The position numbers and the translations under genes are program-made. Positions 23,110-34,351 of a DNA stretch of 64,000 bases are shown one piece after another. Numbering within the stretch: the first letter of the stretch is position 1; the number at the start of each line of letters is the position of its first letter. Source of the stretch: Leucaena leucocephala (Eukaryota; Streptophyta; Magnoliopsida; Fabales; Fabaceae); the NCBI GenBank assembly GCA_037074615.1, contig CM073560.1, forward strand, positions 8,625,501 to 8,689,500. Reading direction: 5' to 3'. The notes beneath the pieces are model-generated. The model had not been told where the DNA came from and ran no database searches. It worked only from the letters and a program-made list of their open reading frames with translations.

Positions 23110-25949
23110 TGTAATATCCTTAATTTTCTGTACTGGTTTCTATGTACAGAATAAACGGAATATATGAGCTCTGTTTCAGGAAAAAGATGTGGTCCTTTAT
23201 GTAAAGAAAATGATTAAATTGCAAAAGAAAGGAAAAGAAAGGACTTAAATGCAAATATGGAAAGTTTAAGGTAAGGAAGGAAAGGTAGACAAAAATGTGG
23301 GGTCTTAAAGTGTAATTTTAGCCAAATTAAGGGACTTAATTATAAAGAAGGAAAAGTTCCCTGGGGCTAAAGTATAATTAAAGAAAATAGGCCAGAAGTG
23401 GTTTGCACCGCCCGACAGCATTTCAGTCCCAGATTCTACCAGAAGGTAGGGCAGGTGACGCCGGGTAACCAAGCCTAATACCGGAATTTTTGAAGATTCC
23501 AGATAGCCAGAAATGGACTGATCGTCCAAAAGTTATAAAAATTAATACCGGATACCCTAGGTTTCAGATATAAGTGAGAAAATACAGGATGATGCACCCT
23601 TATGGGGCGGATGTCGGGAAACTGACAGGATACCGATAGGAGGTCTGTAGGAAAAGTTATTCACAAAATAAAAATTCCAGACGGGAGTGTGAGGCCTCCA
23701 GGGATCCGGGTTGGAGATTTATCGGTATTTTTAAAGGGGCTGAATGCGATCGAATGACTTCGGTCAGATGACCGTTATAACCCCCAAGGATGCCTGAACA
23801 CAGTAGGACACTGTATCTGGGAAAAAGAACCGGTGTCCGAAAAAGGTGTATAATCGGTAAATAATAGTTAAAATATTCAATGAACTGTGTTAAAGGAAGA
23901 TTTCTCGTAATGCGTGCCATACAGGTAATGGACCCAGGAAGCCCAAAAATGGCGCCATTAGAGGCCCAATAAGACTCTTGGACTGATAGGTGGGCCAGTG
24001 TCCAGCAGAACTCCGGAAAAGTGCGAAATTACGAAAATGCCCCTATGTTGTACAAAAAGGGCAGCAGATGAATAAAGGGTATTCTGGTCATTTTGGACAG
24101 ACCCAGAGGTCAAGACATGTCTAAATAAGGTTGACTAGAGCCAGTATAAGCTTTGACCGAGTCCAGAAAGGTGTGAAATGACGATTTTGCCCTTAGGGTT
24201 AAAATAGGACAAGATAGGGCACCAAGGGCATTTTGGTCATTTCGCAGGGGATCTGTAATTGAGTCTGGACCCAGTATTAAAAAGTTAATGATATAAAGGG
24301 TCTAGATACTAAATGTGAGGTCAGTAGACATAAAAAGGATCTTCAGAAACATCAGGTGCAGAAAACAGCACGTTTTTCGAGGCGATGGACCGGGCCGGTA
24401 CCGGAGTGGACCGGAAAGCTTCCGGAAGGCTCTAGCTCCCTCTCAATTTCGCCATGTGAAGAATGTGGGAGGTGAGGTGTCCCATGAGTTGGCATTGAGT
24501 GATGTCATGCATGATGCAGTAAAAGGAATAAAGAAAAATAGGAAATTCAGGAAAAACCAGGACCACAAGATCATAAGTCTTCAAAATTACAAGATTGCCA
24601 TTGCTCAACACTATAAATACCCCCCCCCTTACCCCTTCATTTCGGTGCAAGCAAGAAAGAGAAGAAGAAAGAAGTTCTTGAGAGAGAAAGTGAGAGAAAG
24701 AAAGAAGTAAGGAAGTTCTGGTGAAGTTGGAAGTAGTAGGGAAGTTCTAAAGCACTGCTTTTGAGGTAACAACTAATCCTAGCTCTTATGGAATGTCTTT
24801 GTGATGTGTTGTCTTGTTTGGTTGATTGTTGTCCTATATGTTATGCTTGAAGCTCTATTCCAATGCTATGATCATATGTTATTGAATATGGAAGCATGCA
24901 GCATACTTATCTGTACACAGTCACAAGCAAGCACCGTCACTCTGCATTACATATTTTGTTATGATTATTGTTACTGGGATTCTTTTGAATCTCATTCCCA
25001 AACATAACATTACAGGGGAGGTTCTGTCAAAATAAAATTTGGAAATCTTAAGAGACGCCGGTAGGCTGCCGAAATTCCGGCAACGAAGACGGAACAAAGA
25101 AAGGAACTGATACGTACTGTGTACGTAGTGCTGTCTAAGGAGGCTGGAAGTGAGTGGACCCAGAAGGTTCATCCAGTCTTTCCTGGGTACTACGTAGAAT
25201 GGTAGTTCTCATAAGGGAATTACCGAATCGGTACAACATCGGTTACTTTCTAGAAAAGAATTGTAGCAGTTATGCTGCCGGATTATAGACAGAGAAGGAT
25301 GTAATAAAATATGAGAGAGTTAATCATGCACATATATATAACAGTTGATTATTTGATATTAATGGTTATCTGGCCTGTATGACTGATATGTGTTGGTTGT
25401 ATGCTTGGGTATGTAAAGACTAAATGCTGAAAATAGGCTCAGTGAACAGTAACTCGTGAAGACCCATTCATGTTTGATAAATCATTAAAAATAGTAAATG
25501 ATTGAATTAATGTACGAAATTTTTAGGGTATAAAGTAGACATACTAAGCTTTAATTTGATATATATAATGTCTAAATTGGATGTATACACGAAAAGATAT
25601 AAATGGTTAAAGTTGGGACCAGAATGCTGGATTCAGGAGAAAGTCATTGGATGAACAGTAATATTTGAACGTTTACCCACGTTAAATTTGTCAAGGATTG
25701 GTCAACCAATGATTTTTCCCTGAAATATATTTGAGTTAGATTCACGTAGCAATTGGAACCACTTCATTTCGATTTTTCTATAATTAGTTATGAATTTTCA
25801 AAGTCAGGTCACTCATCTGGAATTTGCCACAGTGAACAGTACTCGATATGAATAAAATTCCAGATTAAGTGTTTAGACTTCAATGACCCTGAAAGTGGTT
25901 TAAGTGCTACTGAATGGTCCCTAAGATGTATAAAAATAAGGTTGTGACA
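23110..25949 (+). repeat. 5' LTR of the complete element
   Basis: 2840 bp, from TGTAATATCC to GTTGTGACA. TATA box at 24612-24621. The conserved stem-loop near 24978 reads GGGATTC/GAATCTC, with one arm base changed to a G that can still pair as G-U. The U3 carries several GGGCATTTTGGTCATT-like motifs. Confidence 0.95.
24612..24621 (+). promoter_or_regulatory. TATA box of the LTR promoter
   Basis: TATAAATACC followed by a C-run. The same box occupies the same place in every LTR here: 2754, 4111, 20296, 33014 (plus), and 14137, 48005, 56256, 45430, 62354 (minus). Transcription is expected to start shortly downstream. Confidence 0.75.
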
Positions 25950-25952
25950 TTT

Positions 25953-25964
25953 TGGTATCAGAGC
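25953..25964 (+). promoter_or_regulatory. Primer binding site (tRNA-iMet type)
   Basis: TGGTATCAGAGC, three bases after the LTR end, complementary to the 3' end of plant initiator Met tRNA. Confidence 0.93.
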
Positions 25965-26062
25965 CAAGGATTCTGGCTTAAGAAATGCTCTGAGTAGATG
26001 ATTTATAGAAAGATATACCATGATAAAGCCGTCATAATTGACACTAAGTTAGTATTTGCAGG

Positions 26063-26761
26063 ATGGCTAGACATAGATTTGGGTCTGAAACTACAGTAAA
26101 CCAATGGGAATTAAGACCAGAGGTCTTTAGTTCAGATAGTTCAGAAGAAGAGATAGTAAGCAATGATTCTGACCTCTGGACACCTCCAGTAGCTGGTGAT
26201 TCTGAGGAGGATAGTTCCTCGGTAGGATCAAACTTTCCAATTGATGATCAGGAGGTGATGATAACAGAAGGCCCTATTCCTGCCATTCCCATAAGTGCGG
26301 TACCCTTGAATATAACAGACAGTTCAGGATCCAGTCAAGTACGTGTTCAGAGTAATGCGCCAGATCCCAGTAGGTCCGAAGTGACTTTAGTAGAAATGTA
26401 TTTGGGAGGTTTAATCATAAGAATGGTCCCAGGGAGGAACCTGAGTAGAGAGCAACTTGAGAGCTCGGTAGCATTAGCCCGACAACTATATGAGTTGAGG
26501 CAGACCCTGTTCGAAAACATAGATCAAGATTATTCGGTCTACCAGGAGTTTATCACAAGGGTGAAAGCCATATATCAAGCCTGGGATCCAAATGTGTTAA
26601 CCATGGGGCTTTGGCTAGAAATTATGAATGATGTATTGCCGAAGACTCCTACCTGGAGATCGGAGTTGGACCAGTATTTTGATAGAGAATCATATTGTAC
26701 CATATCCGACTGGATCTACCTAGTAGGAGATTATATTAGAATGAAGTTTAAGAAAAATTAG
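26063..26761 (+). CDS. Accessory ORF1 upstream of gag, 232 aa, function unknown
   Basis: Intact frame from MARHRFGSETTVN to MKFKKN, ending in TAG. It lies between the primer site and gag, in the same frame as gag-pol, with 138 bp between its stop and the likely gag start (26900). Residues about 20-60 are acidic and Ser-rich (SSDSSEEEIVSNDSD, DSEEDSSSVGSN). About 70-105 are Pro/Ser-rich. From about 108 on it looks globular and helical, with many Trp and Tyr (YQAWDPNVLTMGLWLEIMND, SDWIYLVGDYIRMKF). I see no signal peptide or membrane segment. I do not recognise a family. It is not the N-terminus of Gag, which starts separately. Damaged homologues occur in G (21750) and B (5457), so it belongs to the lineage. 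A pre-gag regulator, or a chaperone or partner of Gag, is possible but unproven. Confidence 0.75.
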   Translation: MARHRFGSETTVNQWELRPEVFSSDSSEEEIVSNDSDLWTPPVAGDSEEDSSSVGSNFPIDDQEVMITEGPIPAIPISAVPLNITDSSGSSQVRVQSNAPDPSRSEVTLVEMYLGGLIIRMVPGRNLSREQLESSVALARQLYELRQTLFENIDQDYSVYQEFITRVKAIYQAWDPNVLTMGLWLEIMNDVLPKTPTWRSELDQYFDRESYCTISDWIYLVGDYIRMKFKKN

Positions 26762-26857
26762 AGTAATATTTCTAATGTATAAAAGACTAGAATGGTACTG
26801 TGATATGTACATATACTCTGTATGTATATTATGTGTGAAATGAAATGAAAAGGAATT

Positions 26858-29800
26858 ATGTTATTTATCGTATTCCCTTCTGTTTTTATGTATAACAAAA
26901 TGGTACGAACGAGGAGAACTATTCCAGCTGAGGAACCCCAAGAGGCTGGAAACCTTAATCAAATGATTCTAGAACGATTAGAACAGCAACAAAAGATGAT
27001 AGAAGAAATGAGAGCTGCTCAAGCACGAAATGAACAAGAAAGAGATGCTGCCATAGCCGCGGCAGTAGCAGCAGCTGTAAATAATTTAAGACCGCCAGAG
27101 CCTTCAGGAGCAACTAGTAGAGAACCTGAAGAAGTACCCCAGCAGGCGGAACAGCCCCAGAGAAGGGTTGAATCAAGGGAGGAGGCAGTTGGCATCCAGC
27201 AATGGATGGTGCGATTTTGCAAACACAATCCTCCCATATTCGAAGGGACATTTGAGGTACATGTAGCAGAAAATTGGGTCAGCAGATTAGAGAAGATCTT
27301 TAAGGTCCTCGACTGCCCGACTGAAACCAAGGCCCAAATGGCCATCTATCAATTGGAAAAGGATGCGGATAGATGGTGGAAGAATACAGAGTTACTTCTC
27401 CAAGCAAGAGATATTCCAGTTACTTGGGAAGTATTTCTTGAGCAATTTTATGAGAAATATTTTCCTCAATCTGTCAGAGATGAAAGGGAGGCTGAATTCC
27501 TTGTGCTGAGGCAAGGAGAAAAAGAATCTTTTGACGAACATTTGGCCAAGTTCATCCGGCTATCTCAATATTCAACTTACCTACGCCAAGTGGATGACGA
27601 ACGCTGGATGACAGAAAGAATGATTCGAGGGCTGAATTCTATGTTAAAGGAGAAGTTAACTCCCCAACAATACAGCCAGTTCAATAAGGCTGTGGAAGCA
27701 TGTCGAATCGTTGAGAACAGCATGAATCATAGAATGCTGTCCAGATCTGGGAGTAAAGATCAAGCGACTCCTGATAAGGCCGGACGGAATCAAGAAGCGG
27801 CCAGTGGGAGCGGCTATAAGAAAAGAAAGCGCCCGTGGCAGACCAAGAGGCCTAATAGGGGAAATTTCCGTGGAAGATCCAATAACCGGGATCCAAAGGC
27901 CCCAGGATGTGAAAAGTGTGGAAAGAATCATGGTGACAGACCATGCTTGATGGGCCAGAATGTATGCTACACCTGCGGAAAGCCTGGACATTTTTCCAGG
28001 GAATGTCCTCAAGCTATAACTGATCCAAGGCCAAGGACGGCGGGACGAGTGTTTGCACTCACTAGAGAGGATGCTCAGCGATCATCTGAGATGATCCAAG
28101 GTATAATCTATCTCAATGATCATGCTGTGACTGCCCTATTTGATTCGGGTGCAAGTCATTCCTTTATATCTTATGAATGTGCTAAATGCCTAGGCCTTCT
28201 GATCAGCAAGTTACGTTATGATATACAGGTGAAAACCCCCACCAACGCTAGGGTGATCACATCTGATGCCTGTCTAAATATTGTGATGCGTTATGAGCAC
28301 TGCAGTACCACCCTGGACCTGATCTGTATGCCTTTCCAGGAGATTGAGGTCATACTCGGTTTAAATTGGTTATCCTCCAATAATGTGATATTAGACTGCA
28401 GGAACAAGACCCTAGTTCTTGGTCCAAAGATCACTGATCGGAGTCTAGAAGTACAACTGAACTTCGTGACAGAGGCTCAGGCAGAAAAATGTCTACGGAA
28501 AGGATGTCAGGGATATGTGGTATTCTTTTCTGTTCAAACAGAAGTGGAGGCAGGCATCGAGGAGGTTCCTGTAGTCAATGAATTTCCTGAAGTCTTTCCA
28601 AAGGAGATTCAGGGATTGCCTTCGGAGCGTGAAGTGGAGTTTGCGATCGACATTGTAACTGGAGCTGGACCAGTATCAAAAGCCCCATACAGGATGGCTC
28701 CCAACGAAATGATGGAACTGAAGAAGCAAATTGAGGAGCTATTGGAGAAGGGTTTTATACGACCCAGTGTATCGCCATGGGGTGCTCCAGTACTGTTCGT
28801 CAAGAAGAAAGATGGTAGCTTAAGGCTGTGCATTGACTACAGGGAATTAAATAAGCTTACAGTTAAGAACAAGTATCCTCTTCCCAGAATTGATGACCTG
28901 CTAGATCAATTGGCAGGAGCGAGCTTATTCTCCAAAATTGACTTGAGATCTGGCTACCATCAACTAAGGGTCAAGCCAGATGATATTCCAAAGACGGCGT
29001 TCAGAACGCGCTACGGACATTTTGAATTTTTGGTGATGCCTTTTGGACTAACCAATGCACCTGCTATTTTCATGGACTATATGAACCGGATTTTTAGGCC
29101 TTATCTAGATCAGTTCGTTGTGGTCTTTATTGATGATATTCTGGTGTACTCCAAATCTCCAGAGGAGCATGAGAGGCATTTGAGGATTGTTCTTGGTACC
29201 CTTAAAGAGAAGAAGCTCTATGCTAAGCTGAGTAAGTGCGAGTTTTGGCTTTCAGAAGTCAAATTTCTCGGTCATGTCATATCCCGAGACGGGGTAGCTG
29301 TGGATCCTAGCAAAGTTGAAGCAGTTTTGAGCTGGGAACAGCCAAGGACAGTGACAGAGATTAGAAGTTTTCTTGGCCTAGCAGGGTACTACAGACGATT
29401 CATTCAAGACTTTTCTCGAATTGCCTTACCACTTACCAAGCTGACCAGAAAGAATCAGCAGTTTAAGTGGGATGAGAAGTGCGAGGCTAGCTTCCAGCAG
29501 TTGAAGCAGAGATTAACGACTACTCCCGTGCTGATTATTCCAAACCCAACTCAGACTTATGTAGTCTACACTGATGCTAGCAAGCAGGGGCTGGGATGTG
29601 TGCTTATGCAGCAAGGTCGAGTAGTAGCCTACGCCTCTCGGCAGTTAAAGCCACATGAAGAGAATTATCCCACTCATGATCTGGAGCTTGCGGCGGTGGT
29701 CTATGCCCTGAAGATATGGAGGCACTATTTATACGGAGCAACGATAGAGTTGTTTTGCGACCACAAAAGCCTGAAATATCTGCAGGATCAGAAGGAGCTG

Positions 29801-31459
29801 AACATGAGGCAGCGGCGATGGATGGAATTGTTAAAAGATTATGACTTCCAGATTAAATACCATCCAGGAAAAGCCAATGTGGTAGCTGATGCCCTGAGTA
29901 GAAAGGTGGTGCAGGTTGCATACATGATGATCAAGGAATTGGAACTGATAGAAGATATGCGCGACTGGAGCCCTCTATATCAAATGCAACTGACGAAGAA
30001 TCCTTTTGGAGGAGTTCATGTCAGAGCTTGCATAGAAGATGAGATCAAAGGGGCTCAGGAACAGGATAAGCTCGCAGCAATATTCAAAGACAAGCTGGAG
30101 AAAGGGAAGACAAGGAATTTTGAGATGTCCCCAGACGGATTGCTACAGTTTAGGGGAAAACCCTATATCCCAAATATTGGGGGATTAAGGGAAAGGATTC
30201 TGGAGGAAGCACATAAAAGCCGATATACGGTACATCCAGGTATGACCAAAATGTATCATGATGTTAAAAGGTTATTCTGGTGGCCTGGACTGAAGAAAGA
30301 TGTTGTAGCTTACGTATCTAAGTGCTTAACCTGCCAGAAAGTGAAAGTTGAACATCAAAAGCCAGCAGGAACGTTGCAGCCTTTAGATATCCCTGAGTGG
30401 AAATGGGATGGGATTGCCATGGACTTTGTGGAAGGACTACCCTTGACACCAAGTAGACATGATGCGGTTTGGGTAGTAATCGATCGACTGACAAAGTCAG
30501 CACATTTCCTGGCAATCAATAAGAGAGATTCTCTAGAAAAGCTGGCAAAGCGGTATATAAAGGAGATCGTTAGGCTCCATGGTATCCCAAGCAGCATTGT
30601 GTCTGATAGAGATCCTCGATTTACTTCAAATTTCTGGAGGGCTCTACAGGAAGAAATGGGCACTACTCTCAGATTCAGTACAGCTTATCATCCTCAGACA
30701 GATGGTCAATCTGAAAGAACAATACAGACGTTAGAGGATATGCTGAGAGCATGTGTCCTAGATTTCAAAGGCAGCTGGGATATCCATTTACCCCTTATAG
30801 AGTTTGCATATAACAATGGTTATCAGGCTAGTATACAGATGGCACCTTTTGAAGCACTCTATGGACGGAAATGTAGATCCCCCTTATGCTGGCTAGAGTT
30901 GAGCGAGAGAAGAATGCTTGGTCCGGATATAGTGGATCAAACTGCAGAACAAGTTGCGGTAATTAGAAAACGATTGTTGACGGCTCAAAGCAGACAGAAG
31001 AGCTATGCAGATGTCAGAAGGAAGCCGTTGGAGTTTGAAGAAGGAGAACATGTATTCCTTAAGTTAACTCCAACCACAGGAGCCGGACGATCGATTAAGG
31101 TGAAGAAGCTGCATCCAAGATACATCGGGCCATTCCAGATTCTCTCAAAGATAGGAGCAGTAGCCTACAAGTTGGCTCTTCCTCCAAATCTCAGCCAGAT
31201 ACATGATGTGTTCCATGTTTCCCAATTAAAGAAGTATATTCCAGATCCATCTCATGTGATAGAGCAAGATGAGGTCACACTGCGAGATGACTTGACCTAT
31301 GAGGTTGGACCGGTACGAATTACTGATAGAAAAGTCAAGCAGTTGCGGAATAAGCAAATTCCTTTAGTTAAAGTGATCTGGAAAGGCTTGACTGAACAAG
31401 AGGCTACATGGGAAACAGAAGAAAATATGAGAGAAAAGTACCCTGAATTATTTGTATAG
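26858..31459 (+). CDS. gag-pol: Gag-Pol polyprotein, Tekay/Del chromovirus, 1533 aa
   Basis: One uninterrupted frame encoding all proteins needed for retrotransposition. Order by residue: Gag about 15-390 with a coiled-coil-like Glu/Gln-rich start and a capsid-like region (NWVSRLEKIFKVL). A CX2CX3HX4C knuckle precedes the canonical CYTCGKPGHFSREC at 370-383. Aspartic protease has DSGA at 429-432. Reverse transcriptase has the catalytic motif FIDD at 757-760. RNase H has YTDAS (Asp906). Integrase has an HHCC zinc-binding part and the D,D35E triad Asp1189, Asp1250, Glu1286. The C-terminus (about 1484-1533) is a chromodomain-like segment (VKVIWKGL, ATWETEENM), which in this clade is thought to guide integration to heterochromatin. 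The Met at 26900 (residue 15, MVRTRR) is the more likely start, because the 14 residues before it are not matched in copy G. Gag and Pol are in one frame, so no frameshift is needed. Confidence 0.96.
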   Translation: MLFIVFPSVFMYNKMVRTRRTIPAEEPQEAGNLNQMILERLEQQQKMIEEMRAAQARNEQERDAAIAAAVAAAVNNLRPPEPSGATSREPEEVPQQAEQPQRRVESREEAVGIQQWMVRFCKHNPPIFEGTFEVHVAENWVSRLEKIFKVLDCPTETKAQMAIYQLEKDADRWWKNTELLLQARDIPVTWEVFLEQFYEKYFPQSVRDEREAEFLVLRQGEKESFDEHLAKFIRLSQYSTYLRQVDDERWMTERMIRGLNSMLKEKLTPQQYSQFNKAVEACRIVENSMNHRMLSRSGSKDQATPDKAGRNQEAASGSGYKKRKRPWQTKRPNRGNFRGRSNNRDPKAPGCEKCGKNHGDRPCLMGQNVCYTCGKPGHFSRECPQAITDPRPRTAGRVFALTREDAQRSSEMIQGIIYLNDHAVTALFDSGASHSFISYECAKCLGLLISKLRYDIQVKTPTNARVITSDACLNIVMRYEHCSTTLDLICMPFQEIEVILGLNWLSSNNVILDCRNKTLVLGPKITDRSLEVQLNFVTEAQAEKCLRKGCQGYVVFFSVQTEVEAGIEEVPVVNEFPEVFPKEIQGLPSEREVEFAIDIVTGAGPVSKAPYRMAPNEMMELKKQIEELLEKGFIRPSVSPWGAPVLFVKKKDGSLRLCIDYRELNKLTVKNKYPLPRIDDLLDQLAGASLFSKIDLRSGYHQLRVKPDDIPKTAFRTRYGHFEFLVMPFGLTNAPAIFMDYMNRIFRPYLDQFVVVFIDDILVYSKSPEEHERHLRIVLGTLKEKKLYAKLSKCEFWLSEVKFLGHVISRDGVAVDPSKVEAVLSWEQPRTVTEIRSFLGLAGYYRRFIQDFSRIALPLTKLTRKNQQFKWDEKCEASFQQLKQRLTTTPVLIIPNPTQTYVVYTDASKQGLGCVLMQQGRVVAYASRQLKPHEENYPTHDLELAAVVYALKIWRHYLYGATIELFCDHKSLKYLQDQKELNMRQRRWMELLKDYDFQIKYHPGKANVVADALSRKVVQVAYMMIKELELIEDMRDWSPLYQMQLTKNPFGGVHVRACIEDEIKGAQEQDKLAAIFKDKLEKGKTRNFEMSPDGLLQFRGKPYIPNIGGLRERILEEAHKSRYTVHPGMTKMYHDVKRLFWWPGLKKDVVAYVSKCLTCQKVKVEHQKPAGTLQPLDIPEWKWDGIAMDFVEGLPLTPSRHDAVWVVIDRLTKSAHFLAINKRDSLEKLAKRYIKEIVRLHGIPSSIVSDRDPRFTSNFWRALQEEMGTTLRFSTAYHPQTDGQSERTIQTLEDMLRACVLDFKGSWDIHLPLIEFAYNNGYQASIQMAPFEALYGRKCRSPLCWLELSERRMLGPDIVDQTAEQVAVIRKRLLTAQSRQKSYADVRRKPLEFEEGEHVFLKLTPTTGAGRSIKVKKLHPRYIGPFQILSKIGAVAYKLALPPNLSQIHDVFHVSQLKKYIPDPSHVIEQDEVTLRDDLTYEVGPVRITDRKVKQLRNKQIPLVKVIWKGLTEQEATWETEENMREKYPELFV

Positions 31460-31498
31460 GATAGATGTAATGTAAATTTCGGGGACGAAATTTAATTT

Positions 31499-31512
31499 TA
31501 GGGGGAGAGAAA
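31499..31512 (+). promoter_or_regulatory. Polypurine tract of the complete element
   Basis: AGGGGGAGAGAA-type purine run directly before the 3' LTR, the plus-strand primer. The 40 bp gap from the gag-pol stop is non-coding. Confidence 0.9.
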
Positions 31513-34351
31513 TGTAATATCCTTAATTTTCTGTACTGGTTTCTATGTACAGAATAAACGGAATATATGAGCTCTGTTTCAGGAAAAAGATGTGGTCCTT
31601 TATGTAAAGAAAATGATTAAATTGCAAAAGAAAGGAAAAGAAAGGACTTAAATGCAAATATGGAAAGTTTAAGGTAAGGAAGGAAAGGTAGACAAAAATG
31701 TGGGGTCTTAAAGTGTAATTTTAGCCAAATTAAGGGACTTAATTATAAAGAAGGAAAAGTTCCCTGGGGCTAAAGTATAATTAAAGAAAATAGGCCAGAA
31801 GTGGTTTGCACCGCCCGACAGCATTTCAGTCCCAGATTCTACCAGAAGGTAGGGCAGGTGACGCCGGGTAACCAAGCCTAATACCGGAATTTTTGAAGAT
31901 TCCAGATAGCCAGAAATGGACTGATCGTCCAAAAGTTATAAAAATTAATACCGGATACCCTAGGTTTCAGATATAAGTGAGAAAATACAGGATGATGCAC
32001 CCTTATGGGGCGGATGTCGGGAAACTGACAGGATACCGATAGGAGGTCTGTAGGAAAAGTTATTCACAAAATAAAAATTCCAGACGGAGTGTGAGGCCTC
32101 CAGGGATCCGGGTTGGAGATTTATCGGTATTTTTAAAGGGGCTGAATGCGATCGAATGACTTCGGTCAGATGACCGTTATAACCCCCAAGGATGCCTGAA
32201 CACAGTAGGACACTGTATCTGGGAAAAAGAGCCGGTGTCCGAAAAAGGTGTATAATCGGTAAATAATAGTTAAAATATTCAATGAACTGTGTTAAAGGAA
32301 GATTTCTCGTAATGCGTGCCATACAGGTAATGGACCCAGGAAGCCCAAAAATGGCGCCATTAGAGGCCCAATAAGACTCTTGGACTGATAGGTGGGCCAG
32401 TGTCCAGCAGAACTCCGGAAAAGTGCGAAATTACGAAAATGCCCCTATGTTGTACAAAAAGGGCAGCAGATGAATAAAGGGTATTCTGGTCATTTTGGAC
32501 AGACCCAGAGGTCAAGACATGTCTAAATAAGGTTGACTAGAGCCAGTATAAGCTTTGACCGAGTCCAGAAAGGTGTGAAATGACGATTTTGCCCTTAGGG
32601 TTAAAATAGGACAAGATAGGGCACCAAGGGCATTTTGGTCATTTCGCAGGGGATCTGTAATTGAGTCTGGACCCAGTATTAAAAAGTTAATGATATAAAG
32701 GGTCTAGATACTAAATGTGAGGTCAGTAGACATAAAAAGGATCTTCAGAAACATCAGGTGCAGAAAACAGCACGTTTTTCGAGGCGATGGACCGGTCCGG
32801 TACCGGAGTGGACCGGAAAGCTTCCGGAAGGCTCTAGCTCCCTCTCAATTTCGCCATGTGAAGAATGTGGGAGGTGAGGTGTCCCATGAGTTGGCATTGA
32901 GTGATGTCATGCATGATGCAGTAAAAGGAATAAAGAAAAATAGGAAATTCAGGAAAAACCAGGACCACAAGATCATAAGTCTTCAAAATTACAAGATTGC
33001 CATTGCTCAACACTATAAATACCCCCCCCCTTACCCCTTCATTTCGGTGCAAGCAAGAAAGAGAAGAAGAAAGAAGTTCTTGAGAGAGAAAGTGAGAGAA
33101 AGAAAGAAGTAAGGAAGTTCTGGTGAAGTTGGAAGTAGTAGGGAAGTTCTAAAGCACTGCTTTTGAGGTAACAACTAATCCTAGCTCTTATGGAATGTCT
33201 TTGTGATGTGTTGTCTTGTTTGGTTGATTGTTGTCCTATATGTTATGCTTGAAGCTCTATTCCAATGCTATGATCATATGTTATTGAATATGGAAGCATG
33301 CAGCATACTTATCTGTACACAGTCACAAGCAAGCACCGTCACTCTGCATTACATATTTTGTTATGATTATTGTTACTGGGATTCTTTTGAATCTCATTCC
33401 CAAACATAACATTACAGGGGAGGTTCTGTCAAAATAAAATTTGGAAATCTTAAGAGACGCCGGTAGGCTGCCGAAATTCCGGCAACGAAGACGGAACAAA
33501 GAAAGGAACTGATACGTACTGTGTACGTAGTGCTGTCTAAGGAGGCTGGAAGTGAGTGGACCCAGAAGGTTCATCCAGTCTTTCCTGGGTACTACGTAGA
33601 ATGGTAGTTCTCATAAGGGAATTACCGAATCGGTACAACATCGGTTACTTTCTAGAAAAGAATTGTAGCAGTTATGCTGCCGGATTATAGACAGAGAAGG
33701 ATGTAATAAAATATGAGAGAGTTAATCATGCACATATATATAACAGTTGATTATTTGATATTAATGGTTATCTGGCCTGTATGACTGATATGTGTTGGTT
33801 GTATGCTTGGGTATGTAAAGACTAAATGCTGAAAATAGGCTCAGTGAACAGTAACTCGTGAAGACCCATTCATGTTTGATAAATCATTAAAAATAGTAAA
33901 TGATTGAATTAATGTACGAAATTTTTAGGGTATAAAGTAGACATACTAAGCTTTAATTTGATATATATAATGTCTAAATTGGATGTATACACGAAAAGAT
34001 ATAAATGGTTAAATTTGGGACCAGAATGCTGGATTCAGGAGAAAGTCATTGGATGAACAGTAATATTTGAACGTTTACCCACGTTAAATTTGTCAAGGAT
34101 TGGTCAACCAATGATTTTTCCCTGAAATATATTTGAGTTATCTTCACGTGGCAATTGGAACCACTTCATTTAGATTTTTCTATAATTAGTTATGAATTTT
34201 CAAAGTCAGGTCACTCATCTGGAATTTGCCACAGTGAACAGTACTCGATATGAATAAAATTCCAGATTAAGTGTTTAGACTTCAATGACCCTGAAAGTGG
34301 TTTAAGTGCTACTGAATGGTCCCTAAGATGTATAAAAATAAGGTTGTGACA
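31513..34351 (+). repeat. 3' LTR of the complete element
   Basis: 2839 bp, one base shorter than the 5' LTR (a G lost near 32086). Most other differences are single substitutions. About half of them cluster at 34013-34172, where this copy agrees with the nearby 3' LTR of G. It is followed by the duplication CCAGT. Confidence 0.95.

Larger units (their letters stand above)
23110..34351 (+). mobile_element. Complete autonomous Tekay/Del-type chromovirus
   Basis: An 11.2 kb element with near-identical LTRs, TG...CA ends, a perfect 5 bp duplication, tRNA-iMet primer site, accessory ORF1, single gag-pol frame and polypurine tract. By eye the LTRs differ at roughly ten positions in 2.84 kb, so insertion was recent. 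At a commonly used plant rate of 1.3e-8 per site per year that is of the order of 0.1-0.2 million years, a rough estimate from an eye count. It is the only element in the window that looks fully coding. Confidence 0.95.

Noticed and set aside
30318..30663. Minus-strand open frames within gag-pol (also 27019-27345, 27656-28012, 28609-28833)
   Set aside because: Shadows of the long plus-strand frame, with no homology or start signals of their own.
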